Shown here piece after piece: positions 36,325 through 44,245 of a stretch of DNA of 64,000 nt. Both the position numbers and the translations under genes were made by a program. Position 1 is the stretch's first letter; every line of letters starts with the position of its first letter. Below the pieces are notes generated by a model that saw nothing but the letters and a program-made list of their open reading frames with translations, was not told where the DNA came from and searched no databases. The stretch comes from Carbonatibacter sp965199245 (GTDB lineage: Bacteria > Pseudomonadota > Alphaproteobacteria > Kiloniellales > Kiloniellaceae): NCBI GenBank assembly GCA_965199245.1, contig CBDAQP010000001.1, positions 1,116,001 through 1,180,000 of the forward strand. The letters run 5' to 3'.

Positions 36325-37434
36325 TACCAATTCCATAAAATAAAGACTCTCTGGATCTGGCGTGTGAGCAGATTCTGTGATTCAAGGAAGGACACAGTTT
36401 TGGAGATTTGCCATGGGTCAGCCCCTTCCGCTGCGTCAGGATGATGACGCATCCCGTCTTCGCCGTCTTGCCCGGCACTCAGCAGATTCGAACCAGACGC
36501 GCCGCTTGCTTGCCCTTGCAGTCATCTATGATGGCGGCAGTCGCAGTGAAGCCGCGCGGCGTTGGTCGTCAAATTGTTCGTGATTGGGTGTTGCGTTTCA
36601 ATGCAGAAGGTCCGGACGGGCTTTTGCAGCGGTCGAGGAGCGGGCGACCGGCCAGTGAGGCCCGGCTTGCTGCCCTGATTGCCCGCGTTGAAACAGGGCC
36701 ATTGCCTGCTATCGATGGTGCGCTGGCGACTTCTGGATCTGGCGCAGTGGTTATGGGAGGACTATCGCCTCAGCATCAGCGAAAGTTGCCTGAGTGCCAC
36801 CTTGCGCAAACATGGATACAGGACATTGACGGCCCGACTGCGTCATCATGGCCAGAACGGGCATGCGATTGACGCATTTAAAAAAACTTCCCCGCCGAAA
36901 TAGCCTCCCTGCACGCCAGAATTGGTCCGGCTGTCCCGCTGGACATCTGGTGGCAGGATGAGGCGCGTGTTGGCCAGAAGAACAGCATGGTGGGCCAAAC
37001 AGGGCACACGGCCTGTGGCAGCAAAAGACCAGCGCACAAAATCCGCCTGGATATTCGGGGCGATCTGCCCCGCCCGGGGGGGCCGCGCTTGTCCTGCCGC
37101 AGTGCAATACCTGCGGGATGCAAGGGCACCTGGAAGAAATATCGTCACAGGTCGAACCCGGTTGCTGTCATTATCCTTGACAAGGCGGGCTGGCACACCA
37201 CCGGCAAACTGGATATTCCCGACAATATCACCCTGTTGCCGCCACGCAGCCCTGCCCCGATCGAAAATGTCTGGCAATATTTGCGACAAAACTGGCTGTC
37301 AAACCGCGTCTTTCAGGACCAGATCGTTTCCCTCTGTTGTGACGCATGGAATAATCTCACCGACAGGCCATGGAAAATCAGGTCCATTGGGTACAGAAAA
37401 TGGGCCCATGGGTTCTAACTTTCAGGAATTGGTA
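36325..37434 (+). mobile_element. IS630-family insertion sequence, copy B
   Basis: 1.11 kb with TACCAATTCCATAAAATA at the left and TTTCAGGAATTGGTA at the right. The interior encodes MGQPLPLRQDDDASRLRRL (36413), the winged-helix part in two frames, LDLAQWLWEDYRLSISESCL, KLTARLRHHGQNG, and the DDE end IENVWQYLRQNWLSNR (37260). Several frameshifts remove function. It interrupts a minus-strand hsdM gene at 37435. Confidence 0.88.
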
Positions 37435-37903
37435 TGAGACGGTGTCCGGGTGCAGATCAATGGTGCAGAAACGCTCGAACACCTGAAACAGGATGTTGCC
37501 GTCATTCAAGCGCTTCAGGATCGGTGAAACGGAATTTCTCAAGAAAGATGTCACGGACATCGGAGAAGGCGGTGACATAGGCGACCAAATTCTTGTGCAG
37601 GTCGCACAGGTCTTGGCCACGCAAACTTGCGAAGGTAAAACGGCTGGTGTTGTAAACTCGGATATTGTCCCCTGCAGCATCGAACAGGATCATATCTCGG
37701 GTATCGTCATCGATCTCACCGGGCAGTGAGGCTTCGGCATCCAGTACGGCCTGCTTGGTCTTTTCCAGCAGGCAGTCGAGGCGGCGCAGCACCACAAACG
37801 ACAGGACGACCTTACCATATTCAGATTGCTTGAAGTCCCCGCGTAGGATTTCAGCGATAGACCAAGTGAGTGAGCCGAGATTGTCGATTTTTGTATCAGC
37901 CAT
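37435..37903 (-). pseudogene. Type I RM methyltransferase (hsdM), N-terminal fragment cut by IS630
   Basis: Starts at ATG 37903 with MADTKIDNLGSLTWSIAEIL, then GDFKQSEYGKVVLSFVVLRRLDCLLE, which is the HsdM N-terminal domain. The frame stops after FRFTDPEALE (37502) but continues in another frame with KRLNDGNILFQVFERFCTIDLHPDTVS, so a 1-bp frameshift near 37505-37515 came in addition to the IS. The catalytic NPPY region is absent. Its ATG overlaps the end of the fic gene (ATGGCTGA), which shows that a Fic protein and a second RM system shared an operon. Confidence 0.8.
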
Positions 37904-39413
37904 TAGCGTGCCTGTCGGTGTTAAATGAAGTTGGAATGGTAAGACGAATGCCGCTTGCATCTGCCTCGCTGGGGTCAAGAAAGGCATGGCAGTCGGTGAG
38001 GATATGCCGGGTGGGTGTAAGCGTTTGCCAAGGGATGGCGCAAGTCCATTTCTGAGCATAATCCAGAGTGCGGATTAGCGGTTCTGGCCGTCCGGTTTGA
38101 GAGAGGGCTTTGAGGGTGCTGAGATAGTTATTACGGTAGATGGTCGGGATAAGCATGCGCTCTTCCCCAGCGGCGATGAGTTCGGCATTCATCATGATCC
38201 GGGCAAGGCGGCCATTGCCATCGGCAAAGGGATGAATTTCCGAGATCAGGAACATCATGAACACGGCGCGGGCAAAGGGCGATTCTAGGCTGTGATACAG
38301 CGCAAACCCTTGCTCCATGGTGCCCAGCACCAGCTCCGGTTCGACAAAAGTGGTTGACCCTGCCCGGTTGCCAGTGAGCTTGAATTCGCCAGGCCGCTTG
38401 TCAGGGCGACTGCTCATGACGATGGCATGGCGCGATTTCAGCTGGGCGACCAGATCATCAAAGTGCTTGGGGAGCTGGCGCAAGGCATCGGTATCTGATA
38501 CCAGCCGCCAAGTGCCCAGCACATCGTGGGCATCCTGAGGCCGTTCAGCAGGGATACGGCCTTCAAACACAATATCGGCGGCTTCTTCCACCGCAAATTC
38601 TGTGCCTTCAATGAAGTTGGAGAAATAGGCTTCAAAAAAAGCCAGCGTGGCCTGAGCGGTGCTATCCCGCTCCGGGGTCAAGCGAATGATAGGCGGATGG
38701 GTACGCAATGCCGTATGCAGGGTCTGGAATAATTCCAGGCGCGGCGGATCATAAGGGCGGCCTGCATGCCGGGCCAGTGCTGCCGGGGCATTCAAAGCCG
38801 CTTCGCGGGTGCCGAGCAGGCTGCCAATCAAGCTATCCAGCTTTTGCGCTTCTTCCTTCAGGTCAAGCGCAGGTGCGAGACTGCGAATTTCATCGCGCAA
38901 TTGGTTGAGGCTATCCTCCCCACTGATGCGCAGAATTTTTTCCAGCCTTTCTTCGATTTCTTCTTGGGTAAGGGTTCTCGGCAACTGACCGCCACGGCTG
39001 CGCGAGGCGCGCATATTCTCCAGAAATGCCCGCGCCGTGGAGCTGAGATACAGGCCATTGATGAACGGCTGATCTGAGGGCAGAGGCCCCTCACCCCGGC
39101 GAGGCCGCAAGGTGAGGCGCGGCAGGTCTATATCAGCACCCTTGGTCGTGACCAGGCAGATGGAGCCATCCTTGGCCGGGGCATTCTCCAAGGCGGTGCG
39201 ATCCGCAACCAGCCCGCCGGGGAAATAGCCTGCTACAATCGGCCACAAATTGCGGCGGATGATGGCCTCGTCCGTATCGGTTAAATTCCGGGTATAAAGC
39301 CGTGAGGCCAGCTTGCGAAGCTTTCCTGCTTGCACAGCGCGGCTCACCGCCCGGCTGATGCTAGTATCGGAAACAAAGGCCTCTGGCCAGCTGGGGGTGG
39401 AAAAATCCGGCAT
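37896..39413 (-). CDS. Fic-domain protein with AbiEi-like N-terminal region, linked to hsdM
   Basis: 505 residues from ATG 39413 (GTAGGAGT upstream). Residues about 1-140 resemble an AbiEi-type winged helix and its downstream domain (SRAVQAGKLRKLASRLYTRN, PGGLVADRTALEN). The Fic domain carries HPFADGNGRLAR at 394-405, the complete catalytic/AMP-transfer motif. SNFIEG (265-270) fits the (S/T)xxxE(G/N) inhibitory helix found N-terminal to Fic domains of class II, so activity should be autoinhibited. The 3' end overlaps hsdM' by 8 bp. It probably modifies a protein by AMP transfer; target unknown. The wHTH suggests autoregulation. Confidence 0.88.
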   Translation of the reverse strand: MPDFSTPSWPEAFVSDTSISRAVSRAVQAGKLRKLASRLYTRNLTDTDEAIIRRNLWPIVAGYFPGGLVADRTALENAPAKDGSICLVTTKGADIDLPRLTLRPRRGEGPLPSDQPFINGLYLSSTARAFLENMRASRSRGGQLPRTLTQEEIEERLEKILRISGEDSLNQLRDEIRSLAPALDLKEEAQKLDSLIGSLLGTREAALNAPAALARHAGRPYDPPRLELFQTLHTALRTHPPIIRLTPERDSTAQATLAFFEAYFSNFIEGTEFAVEEAADIVFEGRIPAERPQDAHDVLGTWRLVSDTDALRQLPKHFDDLVAQLKSRHAIVMSSRPDKRPGEFKLTGNRAGSTTFVEPELVLGTMEQGFALYHSLESPFARAVFMMFLISEIHPFADGNGRLARIMMNAELIAAGEERMLIPTIYRNNYLSTLKALSQTGRPEPLIRTLDYAQKWTCAIPWQTLTPTRHILTDCHAFLDPSEADASGIRLTIPTSFNTDRHANG

Positions 39414-39480
39414 TAAACATACTCCTACGGATACATTAGAGAAATTCACCCAGTTAACAAGAAAAATTTGGGAATTTTAC

Positions 39481-39496
39481 GCATATAAGGTTATGC
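39481..39496. repeat. Inverted repeat upstream of the minus-strand fic gene
   Basis: GCATA-TAAGGT-TATGC, 68 bp upstream of the fic start. A possible operator; no partner site was seen. Confidence 0.35.
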
Positions 39497-39659
39497 AAAG
39501 CTCTATTTCTGGCTATTATTGTGATATGGCATTGGGCAGGAGACGACCTATACCGGCAAAAATACCCGATTATACCCGAAACAGCAGCTGCCCCATCAGG
39601 CTGCTGTGATGTGTCGATCAACTCGCAGACATGCGAGGCCGCCAAGGTGTCGTTAAAGA

Positions 39660-39690
39660 GAGGCCCCACAGCCTGTGCTGCGTGGGCCTC
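39660..39690 (-). terminator. Hairpin terminator after a gene relic
   Basis: On the minus strand GAGGCCCAC pairs with GTGGGGCCTC (one bulged base) around a 12-nt loop, followed by TCTTTAA. It lies about 90 bp downstream of the relic at 39777. A separate 24-bp palindrome, GTCCTGACAGG and CCTGTCGGGAC, is at 39736-39759. Otherwise 39497-39868 holds no recognised gene. Confidence 0.5.
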
Positions 39691-39776
39691 CTTGCCCCGT
39701 CCAGCTCCTTTGATTGCCTATGGGGCTGGAGCTGCGTCCTGACAGGTGCCTGTCGGGACTGACGGGGTGGCTGGGA

Positions 39777-39868
39777 TCAATCTTCAGCCTCGTCTTCACG
39801 GGACTGGCGTTTGATCTGCTGCTTTTGTCTGCGGACATTGACAAGGCTTGTGTCGATCATGTCTTTGA
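39777..39868 (-). pseudogene. C-terminal relic of an unidentified gene
   Basis: A minus-strand frame ending IKDMIDTSLVNVRRQKQ, then QIKRQSREDEAED and a stop, cut at its 5' side by IS630 copy D. The charged helical tail is real-looking but too short to place in a family. Confidence 0.35.
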
Positions 39869-40051
39869 TACCAATTCCTGAAAGTCAGAACCCATGGGCC
39901 CATTTTCTGTATCCAATGGACCTGATTTTCGATGGTCTTTCGGTGAGGTTGTTCCATGCGTCACAACAGAGGGAAACGATCTGGTCCTGAAAGACGCGGT
40001 TTGACAGCCGGTTTTGTCGCAAATATTGCCAGACATTTTCGACCGGGGCCG
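39869..40051 (-). mobile_element. IS630-family copy D, right-end fragment
   Basis: TACCAATTCCTGAAAG end, then the transposase C-terminus on the minus strand (VENVWQYLRQNRLSNR, CCDAWNNLTERPSK). Similarity to the other copies stops near 40051. The next 140 bp (40052-40190) encode nothing recognised. Confidence 0.8.
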
Positions 40052-40197
40052 CCCACGCGCAGCGTGCCGCAGATTTTCTGCACAGCCAACAGCCCCAACT
40101 TGACGAGTCCACGGAGGTTGCCGCGTAAGCGGCAATCCATGGCAGAGCAAAATTTTCGTCCACCCATCCTGGCGGACGAGCCCTTTTCAGGGTGAAA

Positions 40198-40314
40198 GTA
40201 AGCGAATTTCAGAAAAGCACCCCAAAGAAACCAAATTTCATTTTTTGTAAGCGTTTTTCATGAGATGATGGGCCGTTGACAAGATTTCACAAGGTGTAAG
40301 CGATTTTCATGGAG
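40198..40314 (+). promoter_or_regulatory. Three direct repeats with GTAAGCG core, 49-bp period, overlapping the fic start
   Basis: GTAAGCG occurs at 40198, 40247 and 40296, exactly 49 bp apart. The second and third are extended: TTTCA 11 bp before, and TGTAAGCG(T/A)TTTTCATG. The third includes the ATG of the fic gene. The same core, as AATAAGCGAAT, is repeated upstream of the fic gene at 51244. Likely operators, or a translational element at the third site. Confidence 0.7.
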
Positions 40315-41856
40315 CAAGCGGCAGAGCAACAGTTTTCAGGATCAGTCAGTGTTTTTCAGGAGAGTCGCCTTCCTGAAACCGCTTTGCCTGTCGGCTATTC
40401 TGCGCTGATCGACGCCTTTGCGCTGCATGTGCCGTTGCCCCTTACCCTATGTGCGATTGGTTCCCGACACAAAGTCTATGAAGCAGATGGGTGGCGCATC
40501 TACACGCCACGCCACGAACCGGCGGCAACGCTCGAAGGGCATCTGACCTTTGCTCTCAAATATGAAGGGCTTGATCTGGCCATCCTGAAACGCCTGTTCC
40601 AGGCGATCCCTTCCGGCGGACTTGAAGCCATCATCAAATCCAAACCCAACAGTGCCTATATGCGCCGCGTCTGGTTTTTGTATGAATGGCTCCTCGGCCA
40701 AGAGCTCGACCTCCCGGATGCCAAGACCGGGACCTATGCCGAGATCATTGATCCCAAGCTGCAATGGGCCGTCAAAGGCGTAACCTCGACCCGGCACCGG
40801 GTGCGCAACAATCTACCCGGCTCCCCGGATTTTTGTCCGATGGTTCGCCGCACCGACAAGCTTACCCGTTTCACAGACATGAAGCTCGATGCGCAAGCCC
40901 ATGCCGTTATTGGCAAAATATCCGGTGACATTCTGGCGCGCACGGCAGCCTTCTTGTTGCTCAAAGACTCCAAATCCAGCTACGCGATAGAAGGCGAAGC
41001 CCCGCCTCATGACCGTATCCAAAAATGGGGGAAAGCCATCGGCGAAGCTGGAAAGCACCCGCTCGATGAGGCCGAGTTTTTGCGTTTGCAACAGATCGTC
41101 ATCGGTAAAGACAACTGCTTTATCAGGATGGGTTTCCGCAACGAAGGCGGTTTCGTCGGCGAGCATGAACAAGGCACGCGTATGCCCCTGCCGGATCACA
41201 TCAGCGCACGACACGAAGACCTGCCCGATCTGGTGCGCGGGCTGATCGCCTTCGATCATGATCATGCGCACGGGATCGATCCGGTGATCGCTGCGGCGAT
41301 CCTGGCGTTCGGCTTTGTCTATATCCACCCTTTCGAGGACGGGAACGGGCGGATACATCGCTATTTGATCCACCATGTTTTGAGCGCACGCGTTTTCAAC
41401 CCTCCGGGACTGGTCTTCCCAGTATCCGCCGCAATTTTGGATCGGATCGACGAGTATCGCCGCGTGTTAGAGAGCTATTCGGCGCGCTTGCTGCCACTGG
41501 TTGATTGGCAGCCAACGACGAAGATGAATGTCGAAGTTCTCAATGAGACAGGCGATTTCTATCGCTTCTTTGATGCGACCCCGCATGCGGAGTTCTTATT
41601 CGAATGCGTACAGCAGACCATTGAACATGATCTGCCCGAAGAAGCCGCCTTCCTGGAGCGCTACGATCAATTCCGCACGCAGGTTGAGAGCATCGCCGAA
41701 ATGCCCGCCTCTATGATCGACCTGCTGTTCAACTTTTTGAAACAAAATGATGGGCAACTCTCAAAGCGCGCCCGGTCAAAAGAATTCCATATGCTGACGG
41801 ACGACGAAGCCGCACGTTTCGGCGATCTTTACCAAGAGATTTTTGGCGACGATTGA
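40309..41856 (+). CDS. Fic-domain protein (515 residues)
   Basis: The Fic motif HPFEDGNGRIHR is complete at 340-351. S224-x3-E228-G229 (SYAIEG) gives the N-terminal inhibitory motif, so this protein should be autoinhibited. Residues about 20-200 contain a conserved N-terminal region with MRRVWFLYEWLLG and TRHRVRNNLPG, unlike the AbiEi-like N-termini of its two neighbours. The C-terminus after the Fic core (about 390-515) is a helical/winged extension. Product probably adds AMP or another nucleotide part to a target protein; target unknown. Repeats at 40198-40314 overlap the start. IS630 relics lie on both sides. Confidence 0.9.
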   Translation: MEQAAEQQFSGSVSVFQESRLPETALPVGYSALIDAFALHVPLPLTLCAIGSRHKVYEADGWRIYTPRHEPAATLEGHLTFALKYEGLDLAILKRLFQAIPSGGLEAIIKSKPNSAYMRRVWFLYEWLLGQELDLPDAKTGTYAEIIDPKLQWAVKGVTSTRHRVRNNLPGSPDFCPMVRRTDKLTRFTDMKLDAQAHAVIGKISGDILARTAAFLLLKDSKSSYAIEGEAPPHDRIQKWGKAIGEAGKHPLDEAEFLRLQQIVIGKDNCFIRMGFRNEGGFVGEHEQGTRMPLPDHISARHEDLPDLVRGLIAFDHDHAHGIDPVIAAAILAFGFVYIHPFEDGNGRIHRYLIHHVLSARVFNPPGLVFPVSAAILDRIDEYRRVLESYSARLLPLVDWQPTTKMNVEVLNETGDFYRFFDATPHAEFLFECVQQTIEHDLPEEAAFLERYDQFRTQVESIAEMPASMIDLLFNFLKQNDGQLSKRARSKEFHMLTDDEAARFGDLYQEIFGDD

Positions 41857-41871
41857 TGGCATGAATAACGC

Positions 41872-41918
41872 AGCATCCGCCAAAGCTCATCTTCCATTGA
41901 ATGCGCGTCGGCGGATGC
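41872..41918 (+). terminator. Inverted repeat after the fic gene
   Basis: GCATCCGCC (41872-41880) and GGCGGATGC (41910-41918) are perfect inverted arms with a 29-nt loop, 16 bp after the fic stop. No T run follows because the IS630 copy begins 10 bp on. Confidence 0.45.
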
Positions 41919-41928
41919 GGGTCGCTTA

Positions 41929-43013
41929 TACCAATTCCATAAAATAAAGACTTGCTGGACCTGGCGCGTGAGCAGATTCTGTGATTCAAGGAAGGACACA
42001 GTTTTGGAGATTTGTCATGGGTCAGCCCCTTCCCCTGCGTCAGGATGATGACGCATCCCGTCTTCGCCGCCTTCTCAACAGATTCGAACCAGACGCGCCG
42101 CTTGCCTGCCCTTGCGGTCATCTCTGATGGCGGCAGTCGCAGTGAAGCCGCGCGGCGTTGGTCGTCAAATTGTTCGTGATTGGGTGTTGCGTTTCAATGC
42201 AGAAGGTCCGGACGGTCTTTTGCAACGTTCGGGAAGCGGTCGACCGGCCAGGTTGAATGGGGCCCGGCTTGCTGCCCTGATTGCCCGCGTTGAAACAGGG
42301 CCATTGCCTGCTAGTGGCTATGGGAGGACTATCGCCTCAGTATCAGCGAAAGTTGCCTGAGTGCCACCTTGCGCAAACACGGATACAGAAAACTGACAGC
42401 GCGACCGCGTCATCATGGCCAGAACGGGGATGAGATTGACACATTTAAAAAAACTTCCCCCCCGAAATAGCCTCCCTGCACGCCAGAATTGGTCCGGCTG
42501 TCCCGCTGGACATCCGGTGGCAGGATGAGGCGCGTGTTGGCCAGAAGAACAGCATCACCCGGCGTTGGGCCAAACAGGGCACACGGCCTGTGGCAGCAAA
42601 AGACCAGCGCACAAAATCTGCCTGGATATTCGGGGCGATCTGCCCCGCCCGGGGGGGCCGCGCTTGTCCTGCCGCGCTGTGATACACGCGGGATGCAGGG
42701 GCACCTGGAAGAGATATCGTCACAGCCGGTTCCCATGCTGTCATTATCCTTGACAAGGCGGGCTGGCACACCACCGGCAAACTGGATATCCCGGACAATA
42801 TCACCCTGTTGCCGCCACGCAGCCCTGAACTCAATCCCGTCGAAAATGTCTGGCAATATTTGCGACAAAACCGGCTGTCAAACCGCGTCTTTCAGGACCA
42901 GATCGTTTCCCTCTGTTGTGACGCATGGAACAACCTCACCGAAAGACCATCGAAAATCAGGTCCATTGGATACAGAAAATGGGCACATGGGTTCTGAATT
43001 ATGAAAATTGGTA
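41929..43013 (+). mobile_element. IS630-family insertion sequence, copy C
   Basis: 1085 bp, ends TACCAATTCCATAAAATA and GAAAATTGGTA, flanked by TA on both sides as expected from IS630 target duplication. The transposase (plus) has MGQPLPLRQDDDASRLRRL, VLRFNAEGPDGLLQRSGSG, SISESCLSATLRKHGYRK and VENVWQYLRQNRLSNR, again with frameshifts and a deletion near 42320. It is the best-bounded copy in the window. Confidence 0.9.
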
Positions 43014-43088
43014 TAAGAGAATAAAGGGCACAAAGAACACCCACAACACAAGATAAACGAGGCGGATGAGAACGGGATGACTCATCGC

Positions 43089-43715
43089 TCAGGCGTGGCT
43101 TTTGTGGTCGCGGTATTCGGCGAGACCCTGTTTTAAAATCTGCACGGCAGAGGATAAAAACAGCGTTGCCATAACTGTAGCAACGGCGAGGTCGGGCCAG
43201 CCGCTGTTGGTTCCCCAGACACCGGCGGCGGCAATCATGACAATGACATTGCTGATAGCATCATTACGCGAGCAGAGCCAGACTGAACGCACATTGGCAT
43301 CACCGTTTTTGTAACGGACAAGCAACAAAACCGACAGCAAGTTTGCGACCAGAGCCAAAAAACCGATGGCCCCCATAATTGGCGCAGAGGGAACCCCCAG
43401 CACAATAATCTGCCAGGCTGTGGCCCCCAGAACCCAAACCCCCATGAACAGTAGGCTGATGCCTTTGAGCAAGGCCGCGCGCGCCCGTGTTGACAGCGTA
43501 CAACCAATCACAGCAAGCGACAGCCCATAGGTCATGGTATCACCAAAAAAATCAAGCGCGTCGGCTTGCAAAGCCTGTGACCCCGCCAAATGCCCCGCCG
43601 TCATTTCAACCGCAAACATTAGCGCATTGATTGCAATCACCAACCAGAGTCTGCGCTTATAGTCTTTTGACATGCCGTCAAAACGGGCGTTGTGTGTGCA
43701 ACCGCATCCTGCCAT
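43089..43715 (-). CDS. Cation diffusion facilitator (CDF) metal transporter, short form
   Basis: A 208-residue membrane protein with about six hydrophobic segments and a Cys-rich N-terminus (MAGCGCTHNA). The metal-site helix reads ADALDFFGD, with Asp residues in place of the usual His/Asp pair, and helix five reads SRNDAISNVIV. The usual C-terminal cytoplasmic domain is absent, so this is the minimal CDF subtype. It exports a divalent metal by proton exchange; Zn, Cd, Co or Pb are possible. The divergent merR gene and its 19-bp-spaced promoter show metal-dependent control. Confidence 0.82.
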   Translation of the reverse strand: MAGCGCTHNARFDGMSKDYKRRLWLVIAINALMFAVEMTAGHLAGSQALQADALDFFGDTMTYGLSLAVIGCTLSTRARAALLKGISLLFMGVWVLGATAWQIIVLGVPSAPIMGAIGFLALVANLLSVLLLVRYKNGDANVRSVWLCSRNDAISNVIVMIAAAGVWGTNSGWPDLAVATVMATLFLSSAVQILKQGLAEYRDHKSHA

Positions 43716-43770
43716 TGTTGTGATCTCCGTGTTGCCTTAGTGTCCTTTGTCTTGTCATCAAGATTTTTTG

Positions 43771-43801
43771 AGGATAAAACCTCTAGTAGCTAGAGCATCA
43801 A
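43771..43801 (-). promoter_or_regulatory. MerR-type promoter/operator of the CDF gene
   Basis: On the minus strand TTGATG (43801-43796) and TATCCT (43776-43771) are 19 bp apart, the overlong spacer used by MerR activators. The spacer holds the perfect palindrome CTCTAGTAGCTAGAG (43781-43795), close to the known CadR/PbrR operator pattern. It lies between the divergent CDF and merR genes. Confidence 0.85.
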
Positions 43802-43828
43802 GAAAAAAATTGAGGAAAAATTTGACCC

Positions 43829-44245
43829 ATGATGACGATTGGCTTTCTCTCGCGCGACTCGGGTGTGAAGGTAGCGACAATTCGCTATTATGAACAGATT
43901 GGCTTGTTGGAAGAGGCAGAGCGCACAGCCGGGAATCAGCGACGCTATCCGGCGGCGGCCCTCGCGCGGTTGCGTTTTATTCGTCATGCCCGCGATCTGG
44001 GCTTATCGCTGGAGCAGATCAGGGAGATGGTCGCTTTGAACGATCATCCCGACCGCTCCTGTGCAGAGGCCCATTCTATCGCGCAGACTCACCTTGCCGA
44101 TATTCGTGACCGCTTGCGGCGATTACAGGCTCTCGAACGTGAACTCGTCCGAATTTCCGGGGTCTGCGACCAAAAAACAGTTGGAACCTGTCGTATTCTT
44201 TCGGTGATTTCCGACCATGCACTCTGCGCCGGGGATCACCATTAA
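43829..44245 (+). CDS. MerR-family heavy-metal-responsive regulator
   Basis: A 138-residue regulator. The N-terminal winged helix (IGFLSRDSGVKVATIRYYEQIGLL) is followed by the coiled-coil dimer helix and cysteines in the metal loop and tail (DRSCAEA, GVCDQKTVGTC, ALCAGDHH). It should bind the palindrome at 43781-43795 and activate the divergent CDF gene when metal binds. Its 3' end overlaps the ybbP gene on the other strand by 4 bp. Confidence 0.88.
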   Translation: MMTIGFLSRDSGVKVATIRYYEQIGLLEEAERTAGNQRRYPAAALARLRFIRHARDLGLSLEQIREMVALNDHPDRSCAEAHSIAQTHLADIRDRLRRLQALERELVRISGVCDQKTVGTCRILSVISDHALCAGDHH

